DNA from: Rhodobacterales bacterium LSUCC0031
Lineage (GTDB): Bacteria; Pseudomonadota; Alphaproteobacteria; Rhodobacterales; Rhodobacteraceae
Assembly: GCA_015689735.1 (NCBI GenBank)
Contig: WVSP01000001.1
Coordinates: forward strand, 856,001 to 920,000
DNA length: 64,000 nucleotides
Direction of reading: 5' to 3'
Positions 26,920 to 36,790 of this stretch are shown here, one piece after another. Made by a program: the position numbers and the translations under genes. Each line of letters opens with the position of its first letter. Position 1 is the first letter of the stretch. Under the pieces are notes generated by a model. That model was given only the letters and a program-made list of their open reading frames with translations, did no database searches and was not told the DNA's origin.

Positions 26920-26951
26920 AAAAGGGCCATGGGTTTGCCCCAGGCCCTTTG
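26920..26951 (-). terminator. Rho-independent terminator of the BI-1/YccA gene
   Basis: A stem of AAAGGGCC with GGCCCTTT, extended by TGGG with CCCA around a short loop, followed on the minus strand by TTTTCATTTG. It lies some 25 bases after the stop of the gene at 26973. Confidence 0.8.
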
Positions 26952-26972
26952 GTGTTCACGACGCTGTGTCGG

Positions 26973-27758
26973 TTATTCTTGTTGCTGGCCCATGAACATG
27001 AGCAAGAACTGGAACATGTTCAGGAAGGAAATATAGAGGCTCAGCGCGCCATCGATGGCGGCCTTGTCCAGCCATTCCTGATCGCCATGCACGGCATGCG
27101 CGATGTAAGTCGTCTTGATTTCCTGAGTGTAAAAGGCTGTCAGCCCGGCAAAGATCAGGACGCCGAGCGCCGAGATCGCGAACATCATCGCAGGCGACTG
27201 CAAGAAGATGTTGATGATCATCGCCACGACAAGGCCGATCACGCCCATGATCAGGAAGCTGCCCATGCCCGTCAGGTTGCGCTTGGTGGTGTAACCCCAA
27301 AGGCTGAGACCGGCAAAGGCGATGGCCGTCACAAGGAAGGTCTGCACGATCGAGAAGGACGTGAAGACAAGAAAGATCGAGCTCATCGACACGCCCATCA
27401 GCGCGGCGAAGGCGAAAAAGCCCAAGCTGACGGCGGCGGCCGAACCACGGCGCATCAGCGCGCCCCAGCCGAACAGGATGAAGGCCAAGGGCGCGAACAT
27501 CACCACCCAGCGCAGTGGGGTTGCATAAAGCGCCTCACCCAAACCGGTCAGGTATTGGCCATCGCGCAGCGCCATGGTGGCGCCGGTCGGGTCGTTGGTC
27601 ACGGCCAGATCGGCGATCGCCCAAGCGGCGGCCGCGGTAATCAACATGCCACCCGACATGGTGGCATAGACCTTGTTCATATGGGCGCGCAGGCCCGTGT
27701 CGATCTCGGCCGCGCGGGTGGCGGAAACGCCGGCCCGGATCGTCTGATAGTCAGCCAT
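26973..27758 (-). CDS. Bax inhibitor-1/YccA family membrane protein
   Basis: A 261-residue protein with seven predicted membrane helices and the family's C-terminal segment (FLQSPAMMFAISALGVLIFAG, AFYTQEIKTTY, and ALSLYISFLNMFQFLL). Bacterial members interact with FtsH or act as pH-dependent calcium leak channels; the role here is inferred. AGGAGG sits a few bases before the ATG at 27758, which fixes the start. Confidence 0.93.
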   Translation of the reverse strand: MADYQTIRAGVSATRAAEIDTGLRAHMNKVYATMSGGMLITAAAAWAIADLAVTNDPTGATMALRDGQYLTGLGEALYATPLRWVVMFAPLAFILFGWGALMRRGSAAAVSLGFFAFAALMGVSMSSIFLVFTSFSIVQTFLVTAIAFAGLSLWGYTTKRNLTGMGSFLIMGVIGLVVAMIINIFLQSPAMMFAISALGVLIFAGLTAFYTQEIKTTYIAHAVHGDQEWLDKAAIDGALSLYISFLNMFQFLLMFMGQQQE

Positions 27759-27971
27759 GTATTCCTCCTTCAAATGCTCAAGCGGCAGGGCCACTGCGCA
27801 GCGCGCAGGCAGGCCCAATCCTTAGTGTCACATATTGGCGAGTTGATGGCGTATTTCAAGCAAGGGCTGTAACGGTGAGGGTCACTGTGTCGATAGTTTT
27901 TTCCTATCAAAATTCCAACATATGGATTGCCGCCACGAGCAATGCCGCGGATGCGCAGATGACCAGCAAGT

Positions 27972-28940
27972 TCAACGCGGTTCAATCATGACCACGACCT
28001 TGCCGGTGCTTTTTCGATTTTGCAGCAGAGCAAGCGCCTCGGCTGCTTGCAACAAGGGAAATGTCGCACTGATATGAGGGGTAATCCGACCAGAGGCATA
28101 GAGCGCCATCAAATCGGTGAAACTTTGGTCCAACACCTCGGGTTTAAAGCGCAGGTAGCCACCCCAGTAGAAACCCATGACGCTGATATTCTTGACTAAA
28201 AGGAGGTTGGCGGGGATCTGCGGGATTACGCCGCTTGCAAAGCCTATGGTCAAGATCCGCCCCTCGGGGCGTGTCGCGCGGAGGGCTGCGTCGAAATCGG
28301 CACCACCGACGGCGTCATAGACGACATCGACACCGCCAAAGGCCTTGAGCCGCGCAGCCAGATCGCCGTCGCCACTGTCGATCAGATGATGAGCCCCGGC
28401 CGCTTTTGCCACTGCCAGCCGTTCAGCGCCACGTGCCACGGCAATAACCTCGGCCCCCATTGTTGCGCCCAAAGCCACTGCGCTCAGCCCAACGCCGCCG
28501 GCGGCCCCGAGGACCACCAGCTTTTCACCCAGTATCAACTGCGCCCTGCGTGTGAGCGCCAGGTGCGAGGTGCCGTAGGCGACCAAGAATCCCGCCGCCT
28601 GTTCAAACGGCATGGCATCGGGGATCGCGACCGCGCGGGCGGCATCAAAGACACCGTATTCCGCAAGCCCACCTTGGCCCGCAAAGATCGCGACGCGTGT
28701 GCCAAGTGCTGGCTTGCGCACCCCCGGCCCATGCCCGATGACGGTTCCGGCCAGTTCCATACCCATGGTAAACGGAAGCGGAGGGGCCTCTTGATACGTG
28801 CCTTTGCACATCAACAGATCGGCAAAATTCAAGCCGCACGCCGCGATCTTGACCAAGATCTGGCCCGGTCCCGGCTGCGGCTGTGCGATCTGCGCCAAAC
28901 GTGGCGGGGTGGCGTAATCCTCCAACACGAATGCGCGCAT
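27972..28940 (-). CDS. NADPH:quinone oxidoreductase-like zinc-independent alcohol dehydrogenase family protein
   Basis: A 322-residue medium-chain reductase/dehydrogenase. It has CGLNFADLLMCKGTYQ near the N terminus, the cofactor motif VLGAAGGVGLSAVALGATMGA (Rossmann), and DVVYDAVGG. No structural zinc cysteines are present, as in the QOR subgroup. Its natural substrate is unknown. AGG precedes the ATG. Confidence 0.88.
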   Translation of the reverse strand: MRAFVLEDYATPPRLAQIAQPQPGPGQILVKIAACGLNFADLLMCKGTYQEAPPLPFTMGMELAGTVIGHGPGVRKPALGTRVAIFAGQGGLAEYGVFDAARAVAIPDAMPFEQAAGFLVAYGTSHLALTRRAQLILGEKLVVLGAAGGVGLSAVALGATMGAEVIAVARGAERLAVAKAAGAHHLIDSGDGDLAARLKAFGGVDVVYDAVGGADFDAALRATRPEGRILTIGFASGVIPQIPANLLLVKNISVMGFYWGGYLRFKPEVLDQSFTDLMALYASGRITPHISATFPLLQAAEALALLQNRKSTGKVVVMIEPR

Positions 28941-29206
28941 GACCTGTCTTTCTCATCGTGGTTTCGACCCAGTTTAAGGGCCTGTTCTGTGTCCGGCCAG
29001 CCCAGGAAAACAGCCCCCATCCAAAATATTGCCAAGGTCAACTTCTTTCCCTGAGGGTGAATAGTTGCGCGCCAACTCTCCAAAGGATTGATCTGACGCA
29101 ACGTCGCCCTAGGTCAGGTATGTCGTCGTGACACGACGATGCCCGTTGCAACGGAAGTTTTGGATCGGTGCCGCGGGTTATGGTTTGGCAAAAAAAGGAG
29201 TGGGGC

Positions 29207-29590
29207 GTGAAACACCCGGTTGATGTCCATGTCGGCAAGAGGGTCCGACACCGCCGCTGGATGGTTGGTATGACCCAGCAGCAACTTGCCGAAAAAGTCG
29301 GCATCAAATTCCAACAGATCCAGAAATACGAGACCGGCATGAACCGCGTCAGCGCCTCGCGGCTTTATGACATCGCGCAGTCGTTGGCTGTGCCGGTCGC
29401 CTATTTCTTCGAAGGTGTAGATGGGGCCGATGCCGCGCATATGACCGATGCGCCGGCTGAGGGGCTTCCCGGCGATATCTTGGCAGACAAGGAAGCGCTG
29501 GAGTTGATCCGCTCCTATTATGCGATCCCTGAAAATCAGCGGCGGCGGCTGTTCGAGCTGGCCCGCGTTCTGTCTGACGCAGCCGCCTGA
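29207..29590 (+). CDS. XRE-family helix-turn-helix regulator
   Basis: A 127-residue DNA-binding protein. The HTH is GKRVRHRRWMVGMTQQQLA followed by IKFQQIQKYETGMNRVSASR (about residues 8-55), as in a widespread alphaproteobacterial regulator. The C-terminal half, rich in Leu and Arg (LIRSYYAIPENQRRRLFELA), likely dimerises. GTG at 29207 is chosen because family members start HPVDVHVGKR and AGGAG lies about six bases upstream. The targets are unknown. Confidence 0.9.
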   Translation: MKHPVDVHVGKRVRHRRWMVGMTQQQLAEKVGIKFQQIQKYETGMNRVSASRLYDIAQSLAVPVAYFFEGVDGADAAHMTDAPAEGLPGDILADKEALELIRSYYAIPENQRRRLFELARVLSDAAA

Positions 29591-29670
29591 GGGCGACTGT
29601 GGCTTGACCCCGTGCAGGGGATCGTGTCCTTTCCGGCGCGCGTCCAGACCCGCAGCCGCCGGAGGCCAAA

Positions 29671-30516
29671 ATGACCGATCCCCTGACAGGGCAACTTGGT
29701 GCGACCGCGCCCTTCGTACGAGAGGTGCATGACGCAGCGTCCTTGATCGCGACAGCCCATGCCATGGCCGATGCAGCGCGCGCGGCGATCTTGCCTTATT
29801 TTCGGAGCGCGGCACTACGCACCCACGATAAAGGGATCGGCCGATTTGATCCCGTGACCGAAGCCGACCGCGCCGCCGAGGCCGCGATGCGCGCAGTGCT
29901 CGCCCAACGCCGCCCCGATGACGCGATCTTGGGCGAGGAAGAGGCCGCGCAACCGGGCTCGACCGGGCTGACTTGGGTGATTGACCCCATCGATGGAACG
30001 CGGGCCTTTATCTCTGGTACGGCCAGCTGGGGTGTGCTGATCGCATTATGCGATGCCGCAGGCCCACTCTATGGGCTGATCGATCAGCCCTATATCGGTG
30101 AGCGGTTCGAGGGGGGCTTTGGCCGCGCCTTGGTCACCGGGCCGATGGGTGTGGCCAACTTGGCGGCCCGTGCGACCGGCGATCTGGCCGAAGCCACGCT
30201 GTTTACCACATTCCCCGAGGTTGGCACATCAGCCGAACGTGCGGGCTTCGAAGCCGTGCGCGACCGTGTCAGGCTGACCCGCTATGGGATGGATTGCTAC
30301 GCCTATGCGCTGGTCGCTGCGGGACAGGTCGATCTGGTGATCGAGGCGGGATTGGCCAGCTACGATATCGCGGCACCCATCGCCGTGATTTCCGCGGCCG
30401 GGGGTATCGTCACCGATTGGCAGGGCGGCCCGGTGCATCACGGCGGCCGCGCCTTGGCTGCTGCTAACCCCGTGATCCACGCCGCCGCCTTGGCTATTTT
30501 GCGCGAAATTCCCTGA
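29671..30516 (+). CDS. inositol monophosphatase family protein, HisN-like histidinol-phosphatase
   Basis: A 281-residue Mg-dependent phosphatase. The metal-binding Glu is in the GEEEAAQ segment and the Asp residues are in WVIDPIDGTRAFISG; the C-terminal motif AAPIAVISAAGGIVTDW completes the family. TRAFISG and SYDIAAPI resemble histidinol-phosphatase HisN more than SuhB. GGAGG lies just upstream of the ATG. It could alternatively act on inositol phosphate or fructose-1,6-bisphosphate. Confidence 0.87.
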   Translation: MTDPLTGQLGATAPFVREVHDAASLIATAHAMADAARAAILPYFRSAALRTHDKGIGRFDPVTEADRAAEAAMRAVLAQRRPDDAILGEEEAAQPGSTGLTWVIDPIDGTRAFISGTASWGVLIALCDAAGPLYGLIDQPYIGERFEGGFGRALVTGPMGVANLAARATGDLAEATLFTTFPEVGTSAERAGFEAVRDRVRLTRYGMDCYAYALVAAGQVDLVIEAGLASYDIAAPIAVISAAGGIVTDWQGGPVHHGGRALAAANPVIHAAALAILREIP

Positions 30517-30587
30517 TCCAGCCACCAGCTTGTGCCACAGGGTGCAATTCGCGCCATTTCGGCAAGGGATCGCCGCCAAAGACGTGT

Positions 30588-30676
30588 TTCCTATTTTCAA
30601 TATATTTTGCAAAAAAAATCATCTCATATCCCAATTTAGTTTACGAATTACGACATATCCCCTCATCTATCCACAG
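30588..30676. other. AT-rich island with a DnaA-box-like sequence
   Basis: About 75 bases of markedly A+T-rich sequence (with runs such as TATTTTGCAAAAAAAATC) in a GC-rich genome, ending at CTATCCACA (30667-30675), one mismatch from the DnaA box TTATCCACA. It most likely holds the promoter for the CAP lipoprotein gene. No repeated boxes or origin genes are nearby, so it is not called an origin. Confidence 0.4.
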
Positions 30677-30687
30677 ATTGCGCCGCG

Positions 30688-30765
30688 ATGCTGCGGCTGA
30701 TCGTGGGCGCCGGGCTTGCGGTCTGGCCCTACCATGCGCATCTTGATGGCAAGACCACCGCGTAG
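30688..30765 (+). CDS. possible 25-residue small membrane peptide
   Basis: ATG at 30688 opens MLRLIVGAGLAVWPYHAHLD and ends five residues later at TAG. It has one short hydrophobic segment followed by a polar tail. It lies 15 bp before the CAP lipoprotein gene and after an AT-rich promoter-like stretch, so it could be its leader cistron. There is no strong ribosome binding site and no known family is recognised. Confidence 0.3.
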   Translation: MLRLIVGAGLAVWPYHAHLDGKTTA

Positions 30766-30780
30766 CCCCTGAGGCCCATC

Positions 30781-31245
30781 ATGATGATCCGTATCCTTGG
30801 TATTGTAACGATTGCGGCGCTTAGCGCCTGCACGCCTGCCCCTGGAACCGAGCGTTTGTCGGCTGGGGGGAGTGTCGATATCGCCTCGGCCGGCACGCAA
30901 TTGTCGCTTCAGCGCGCACAGGGCGGTATCATTCGCCCACTCAGCCATTCGCCCGCCTTGCAGGCCGCGGCCCAATTGCATGCCGATGATCTGAACCGCA
31001 GCGGCGCTTTGGGCCATCAAGGCAGCGATGGGGCATTACTTAATGATAGGTTGCGCCGCGCAGGCTATGCCGCGTGTGCGGCTGTAGAAAATGTCGCCGC
31101 TGGCACAAGCGATATCCGTGCCACCATCGCGCAATGGATGGCCAGCGCCGATCACCGCGCCAATATCCTCAACCCACAGGTCACCCAGTTCGGATTTGCC
31201 GAAAGCGGCACGGTGCGGGTCTTGGTCATGGCGCGACCCTGTTGA
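30781..31245 (+). CDS. CAP-domain (SCP/PR1) lipoprotein
   Basis: A 154-residue protein with a signal peptide and lipobox ALSAC (Cys near residue 18). It is followed by a CAP domain: the segment LQAAAQLHADDLNRSGALGH, with the conserved His, then ENVAAG and QWMASADHRANILNPQVTQFGFAE. These secreted domains are of uncertain biochemical role in bacteria. The lipobox implies attachment to the envelope. No operon partner is evident. Confidence 0.9.
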   Translation: MMIRILGIVTIAALSACTPAPGTERLSAGGSVDIASAGTQLSLQRAQGGIIRPLSHSPALQAAAQLHADDLNRSGALGHQGSDGALLNDRLRRAGYAACAAVENVAAGTSDIRATIAQWMASADHRANILNPQVTQFGFAESGTVRVLVMARPC

Positions 31246-31255
31246 CGCCGCCATG

Positions 31256-31284
31256 AAAAAGGCCCCGGCGTTGCCACCGGGGCC
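31256..31284 (-). terminator. Rho-independent terminator of ilvC
   Basis: An eight-bp GC stem (GGCCCCGG with CCGGGGCC) and, on the minus strand, TTTTT immediately after it. It lies 25 bases beyond the ilvC stop. Confidence 0.88.
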
Positions 31285-31308
31285 ATTTCTTCTCGCGCGG
31301 CGCAGCGC

Positions 31309-32382
<1,074 letters not shown>

Positions 32383-32400
32383 TCATGGCGCGGCTGCCGC

Positions 32401-32470
32401 AAGAAAATTTGCATTTCTTCCCCATTATGGTAGAAATTCATTCTTCCAATAAGTATTTCTGGATATTTCA
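32401..32470. promoter_or_regulatory. AT-rich dyads between ilvC and the Lrp pair
   Basis: Two short dyads, AAGAAA-N7-TTTCTT (32401-32419) and AGAA-N5-TTCT (32432-32444), lie in the A+T-rich half of the divergent spacer next to the first Lrp start. Their A/T composition and partial symmetry fit Lrp-type operators. This would be autoregulation and/or control of ilvC; the assignment is inference. Confidence 0.4.
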
Positions 32471-32926
32471 ATGCTCGACGACACAGATCGACGCATCTTG
32501 CGCCACCTTCAGGCTGACCCGTCCCAGCCAATGGCCCATCTGGCCGAGGCGGCCGGCGTGCCGCTGGCGACCTGTTATAAGCGTCTTGATCGGATGCAGG
32601 CGCAAGGTGTGTTGCGGGGACAACATCTGACCATCGATTGGGCGGCACTGGGCTATGCGGTCGAGGTCAGCTTGCGCATCACGCTCGACAAGACCGATCC
32701 GCGCGCCTTCGACGCATTTCTCGCCGCCGCCCGCGAGGTGCCAGAGGTGACCGAGATCCAGACATTTCTGGGGCGTGTCGATCTGCGCCTTGCCGTGATT
32801 GCCAAGACGATGGCCCATTACCAGCGTATCTACCGCGAGAAGATCCTTGCCCTGCCGCATATCGCCGATATCGAGGCGCTGATGCATGTGGCCACGATCA
32901 AGAACCAGCAGACCGTGCCGCTATGA
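32471..32926 (+). CDS. Lrp/AsnC-family transcriptional regulator (first of a pair)
   Basis: A 151-residue protein with an N-terminal winged HTH (LDDTDRRILRHLQADPSQPM, then LAEAAGVPLATCYKRLDRMQ) and a C-terminal RAM ligand-binding domain (VEVSLRITLDK, VTEIQTFLGRVDLRLAVIA). It is transcribed away from ilvC and its stop overlaps the next start (ATGA at 32923-32926). It may control ilvC in response to an amino acid. No clear ribosome binding site precedes its ATG. Confidence 0.9.
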   Translation: MLDDTDRRILRHLQADPSQPMAHLAEAAGVPLATCYKRLDRMQAQGVLRGQHLTIDWAALGYAVEVSLRITLDKTDPRAFDAFLAAAREVPEVTEIQTFLGRVDLRLAVIAKTMAHYQRIYREKILALPHIADIEALMHVATIKNQQTVPL

Positions 32927-33381
32927 TTGATCTCGATGCCACCGACCGCGCGATCCTGCGCGCATTGCAGGCCGATGCCACGCTCAAGGCCAGTACACTG
33001 GGCCGCCGCTTGGGGCTGAGCCAGCCCGCGACATGGCGGCGGATCAAGCGTTTGGCTGATGCAGGCATCATCGGCGCGCGCAAACTGGACCTCGATCTCG
33101 AAGCGCTGGGTTTTGGCGTGACCGTGTTCTTGGGTGTGAAACTGGGCCTCAAGGGGCGTGTCAGCCTCGATGATTTCGAGCGCGCCGTAACCGCTATCCC
33201 CGAAGTGCAGACGGTCGAACATGTGCTGGGGCTTTACGATTACCGCCTGCGCGTCGTCGCCCGCGACCTGCCCGATTTCGAGCGGGTGCTGCGCCGCCGG
33301 ATCATGACCCTGCCCGGCGTCGGCGGGGTCGAGGCCAATGTGCTCTTGTCCGAGGAACGCCGCCCCGGCCCGCTTGGCTGA
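32923..33381 (+). CDS. Lrp/AsnC-family transcriptional regulator (second of a pair)
   Basis: A 152-residue paralogue of the gene before it, with HTH (LDATDRAILRALQADATLKA, LGRRLGLSQPATWRRIKRL) and RAM domain (FGVTVFLGVKLGLKG, VQTVEHVLGLYDYRLRVVA). It starts inside the stop of the first gene, so the two are translated together and may form hetero-oligomers. Confidence 0.9.
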   Translation: MIDLDATDRAILRALQADATLKASTLGRRLGLSQPATWRRIKRLADAGIIGARKLDLDLEALGFGVTVFLGVKLGLKGRVSLDDFERAVTAIPEVQTVEHVLGLYDYRLRVVARDLPDFERVLRRRIMTLPGVGGVEANVLLSEERRPGPLG

Positions 33382-33509
33382 CGCATATCGGAAACATCGC
33401 GCCCTGATCCGCACCTTCGCCGCCCGGTGAAAGCCGTTTCGCGCCGATTTCGCGCTTGGTTCGCCCCCGCCTAGGGGCTAACCGACATCTGCAATCAGAG
33501 GATGCGCAA

Positions 33510-34640
33510 ATGAACGCCTTGCTCGATACCGTCGATCCAGATGGGCTTTTGGAATATTCCGTGGTTTTCACCGACCGCTCGCTCAACCACATGTCGGGCG
33601 TCTTCCAAGGCGTGATGCGCGATATCTCGGCCATGCTCAAGGAGGTCTATGGCGCCTCGCATGTCGCTGTCGTCCCCGGCGGCGGCACCTTCGCGATGGA
33701 GGCTGTCGCGCGCCAATTCGCGGGTGACCAAGATGTAATGGTCGTGCGCAACGGTTGGTTTTCCTTCCGCTGGTCGCAAATCCTCGATGCCGCCAAGATC
33801 GCGCGCTCGGTCACGGTGATCAAAGCACGCCCCACGGGCAACAGCGCGCAATCGCCCTATGCGCCGCCGCCCATCGACGCGGTCACCGCCCAGATCCGCG
33901 CCACCCGGCCCGGCATCGTCTTCGCCCCCCATGTCGAGACATCCGCGGGCATCATCCTGCCCGATGATTATATTACCGCTATGGCACAAGCCGCCCATGA
34001 TGTCGGCGCGCTTATGGTGCTTGATTGTATCGCCTCTGGCACGATCTGGGTCGATATGCAGGCAACCGGCGTCGATGTGCTGATCTCAGCCCCGCAAAAG
34101 GGCTGGTCAGCCCAGCCTTGCGCGGGCCTCGTGATGCTGTCGGATCTTGCCAAGGCGCGGATGGACGACACCCAATCCTCAAGCTTCTCTGCTGACCTCA
34201 AGGCTTGGGCCAATATCATGGCCACATACGAGGCAGGTGGGCATGCCTATCACGCGACCATGCCCACCGATGCGCTGCGCGCCTTTCGCGACACGATGCG
34301 CGAGACACGCGCCTATGGCTTCGACAAGTTAAAGGCCGCGCAATGGGAACTAGGCAATGGCGTGCGCGCGATGCTGGCCGGAAAGGGCATCCGCTCGGTC
34401 GCAGCCGAGGGCTTCGGTGCGCCGGGCGTCGTGGTCAGCTATACCAATGATCCGGCGATCAAATCGGGCGCGAGATTCATGGAGTTGGGCATCCAGATCG
34501 CGGCAGGCGTCCCCCTGCGCGTGGATGAGCCTGACAGTTTCATGACGTTCCGCATCGGGCTGTTCGGGCTGGACAAGCTCTATGATGTCTCCGCCGCCCT
34601 TGCCCGCCTGAAAGACGGGATCGACCGCGTCTTTCCCTGA
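33510..34640 (+). CDS. class V aminotransferase (PLP-dependent)
   Basis: A 376-residue enzyme related to alanine-glyoxylate and serine-type aminotransferases. It has VVPGGGTFAMEAVARQFA near residue 55, LDCIASG for the PLP-contact Asp, and the Schiff-base lysine in LISAPQKGWSAQP near residue 198. The donor and acceptor are not predictable. The start MNALLDTVDP at 33510 has AGAGG eight bases upstream. It stands alone between the Lrp pair and the Ubi hydroxylase. Confidence 0.87.
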   Translation: MNALLDTVDPDGLLEYSVVFTDRSLNHMSGVFQGVMRDISAMLKEVYGASHVAVVPGGGTFAMEAVARQFAGDQDVMVVRNGWFSFRWSQILDAAKIARSVTVIKARPTGNSAQSPYAPPPIDAVTAQIRATRPGIVFAPHVETSAGIILPDDYITAMAQAAHDVGALMVLDCIASGTIWVDMQATGVDVLISAPQKGWSAQPCAGLVMLSDLAKARMDDTQSSSFSADLKAWANIMATYEAGGHAYHATMPTDALRAFRDTMRETRAYGFDKLKAAQWELGNGVRAMLAGKGIRSVAAEGFGAPGVVVSYTNDPAIKSGARFMELGIQIAAGVPLRVDEPDSFMTFRIGLFGLDKLYDVSAALARLKDGIDRVFP

Positions 34641-34747
34641 CGCGCCATCGGTCGCGTCTTCGTTTCGTAAATATCCCGGGGGGTTGCCATTGGCACGCCA
34701 TTGGTTCGCCTGCTAATGGCGACGGGCCGCGCCCCCAGACATTTCAG

Positions 34748-35953
34748 CTACCCCTTTGCGCCGAGGCCCGCGCGCATCATGACGCGGCGCACGGGTGCCA
34801 CCTTATAGATCGCGTTCAGCGCTTTGAGCCGCAGGTCGCGCAAACCCTGCGCCTCGGCCATCGAGGCGCGGTTGAGTGCATCCACCCCGGTTACGCGGGC
34901 CAAGATCTCGGCATGGCGGGCGCGCTGGTAGCGCGCCAGAAGATCAGGCGCACCGGGATCGGCGCGCTGCCCAGTGGCCAGATCCAACAGCACGCGCAGA
35001 TCGGCCAAGCTCATGTTCAGCCCTTGCGCCCCGATGGGCGGCACGACATGGGCGGCTTCGGCCACCAGTGCCACGCGTTCGCCCACCATCCGGTCAGCGA
35101 TCTGGCTGATGATCGGCCAAAGCGTGCGGCGTGAGGCGAGTTTGAGCGGCCCGAACAGGTGGGCCGAGCGCTCAGTCATCGCGGCTTCGAATTCCGCATC
35201 GCCCAGAGCGGCAAGTCGGGTCGCTTCCGGCCCACGTTCCATCCAGACGATGGCCGAACAGGGGCGGCCGTCGCGATCAGGCAGAGGGACGAGCGTAAAG
35301 GGTCCGCCTGAGCGGTGGATCTCGGTCGAGACATTGCCATGCGGCTGATCGTGGGTCACGGCAAAGGCGAGCGCCTTTTGTCCATAGCGCAAAGTGCGTG
35401 CGCCGATGCCAGCGGCTTTGCGCACGATGCTGTCGCGGCCATCGGCACCGATCACCAGCTTGGCACTGATGCGGCTGCCATCGCTCAAGGTGACGCGCGC
35501 CTCGGTTGCGCGGGTCAAAAGTTGGGCCGTGCCGATCCCGGGACGAAAATCCACATGCGGCAGCGTGGCCAGATGCGCCACGATTTCGCGCCGTAAAAGC
35601 CAATTCGGCAGGTTCCAGCCAAAGGGCAGGTCCGAGATGTCGGCTGCATTAAAATCATGCGCGACCCTGGCCTCGGCCTGCGGCCCGCCCGCATCCACGA
35701 TGCGCATGATGTGCAGCGCTGTTGCATGGGGGGCGAGGGGCGCCCAAAGCCCGATACGCTCAAGAAAATCGCGCGCAGGCTGCAAAAAGGCAGTGGTCCG
35801 CAGATCGGCACCTGCGCGGGCAGCATCCGTAATGGGCGGCGCGGGATCGGCGCAGACCACGGAAAACCCCGCCGCGCCAAAGGCCGCGGCGGCGGTCAAC
35901 CCCGCCACGCCGCCGCCGGAAATGAAGACATCTGTTTGGATCAGGGTGTTCAT
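34748..35953 (-). CDS. UbiH/UbiF/COQ6-family FAD-dependent hydroxylase
   Basis: A 401-residue flavoprotein monooxygenase. It has the FAD motif VFISGGGVAGLTAAAAFGAAG, the GADGRDSIVRKAAGI motif, and LVAEAAHVVPPIGAQGLNMSLAD, which carries the second FAD-binding GD-like motif (here EAAHVVPP rather than GDAAH). Members hydroxylate the ubiquinone ring. Which position is not clear. No strong ribosome binding site. Confidence 0.87.
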   Translation of the reverse strand: MNTLIQTDVFISGGGVAGLTAAAAFGAAGFSVVCADPAPPITDAARAGADLRTTAFLQPARDFLERIGLWAPLAPHATALHIMRIVDAGGPQAEARVAHDFNAADISDLPFGWNLPNWLLRREIVAHLATLPHVDFRPGIGTAQLLTRATEARVTLSDGSRISAKLVIGADGRDSIVRKAAGIGARTLRYGQKALAFAVTHDQPHGNVSTEIHRSGGPFTLVPLPDRDGRPCSAIVWMERGPEATRLAALGDAEFEAAMTERSAHLFGPLKLASRRTLWPIISQIADRMVGERVALVAEAAHVVPPIGAQGLNMSLADLRVLLDLATGQRADPGAPDLLARYQRARHAEILARVTGVDALNRASMAEAQGLRDLRLKALNAIYKVAPVRRVMMRAGLGAKG

Positions 35954-36022
35954 GCGCGAAAGCTAGAGCGCGACAAGGCCAGGGGCGACGCGACAGGCTG
36001 TCCCAACCAATGATGAGGCTGA

Positions 36023-36070
36023 TTTCTCGCGAGAAAAATCCAACATCCGAAAATTTGTACGAATTTTCGG
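36023..36070. repeat. twin palindrome module after the nucleotidase gene
   Basis: A stem of CCGAAAATT with AATTTTCGG around a six-base loop (36047-36070) sits five bases after the stop of the minus-strand HAD gene. Ten bases further on is the palindrome TTTCTCGCGAGAAA (36023-36036). The arrangement is the same as at 26482-26529 and 51287-51328. Confidence 0.75.
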
Positions 36071-36074
36071 ATCC

Positions 36075-36719
36075 TCACGCCAGTTGCGCCAGAAACCCGG
36101 CAAGATCGTCGGTGTGATATGCGATGTGATCGGCTGGTTCCGCTTTGGGGGCGACATGCACGGTACGCATGCCCATCTCGTATGGAACGCGCAGGTTGCG
36201 GGGATCATCTTCGAACATGGCCGCCCGCGCAGGCACCAGCCCATCGATGGCGAAAACTGTCTCAAAGGCCGTGCGGTTGGGCTTGGGAACGAGATCGACA
36301 TCCTCGATGCCATAAACCGCGTCAAAGATACCCGACATGCCGCGATGGGCCAGCACGCGCTCTGCATAAGGTTTGGTGCCGTTGGTAAAGACAATACGCC
36401 GACCGGGCAGGGCCGCGATTGCCCCCGCAAGTGTCGGATCCTCACCGATGACCGAGAAATCGATCGCATGGACATCTTCGAGATAGGCGGCGGTGTCGAT
36501 GGCGTGATGGCGCATCAGCCCGGCAAGGGTCGTGCCATGCTCGCGCCAATACCGATGACGCAGCGCCTCGGCGGCTGCACGCTCGACACCTGCGACCTGC
36601 ATCACCCAATCTGTCATTCGGATGTTGATCTGATCGAAAAGGGCTGTCTCTGGCGGGTAAAGCGTATTGTCGAGGTCAAAGACCCAAGTTGCGACATGTG
36701 CGAAGCTGTGCTTGACCAT
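36075..36719 (-). CDS. HAD-family pyrimidine 5'-nucleotidase
   Basis: A 214-residue phosphatase. Motif I is WVFDLDNTLYPPE, motif II is IVFTNGTKPYAERVL, motif III is PKPNRTAFE, and motif IV is AAMFEDDPRNLRVP. This combination matches the pyrimidine 5'-nucleotidase (SDT1-like) group widespread in Rhodobacterales. The start at 36719 (MVKHSFAHVATW) is favoured over one 12 codons upstream. Its substrate could be a nucleotide or pyridoxal phosphate. Confidence 0.87.
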   Translation of the reverse strand: MVKHSFAHVATWVFDLDNTLYPPETALFDQINIRMTDWVMQVAGVERAAAEALRHRYWREHGTTLAGLMRHHAIDTAAYLEDVHAIDFSVIGEDPTLAGAIAALPGRRIVFTNGTKPYAERVLAHRGMSGIFDAVYGIEDVDLVPKPNRTAFETVFAIDGLVPARAAMFEDDPRNLRVPYEMGMRTVHVAPKAEPADHIAYHTDDLAGFLAQLA

Positions 36720-36790
36720 GGCATAAGCCCTAGGGCCACGCGCTGCGCTGCGCAAGTCTGGACAGGCGCGCTTCTGCCGCCTAGCTTGGC

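Noticed and set aside
27907-27975. A 22-residue hydrophobic frame (TTG start overlapping the quinone oxidoreductase stop)
   Set aside because: The TTGA overlap and hydrophobic content are suggestive, but the frame is too short, has no ribosome binding site and no independent support.
29089-29104. An FNR-like sequence TTGATCTGACGCAA upstream of the XRE gene
   Set aside because: Only one half-site matches well; two mismatches in the other half.
30667-30675. A single DnaA-box-like sequence as a possible replication origin
   Set aside because: One imperfect box with no cluster and no dnaA, hemE or parAB gene nearby.
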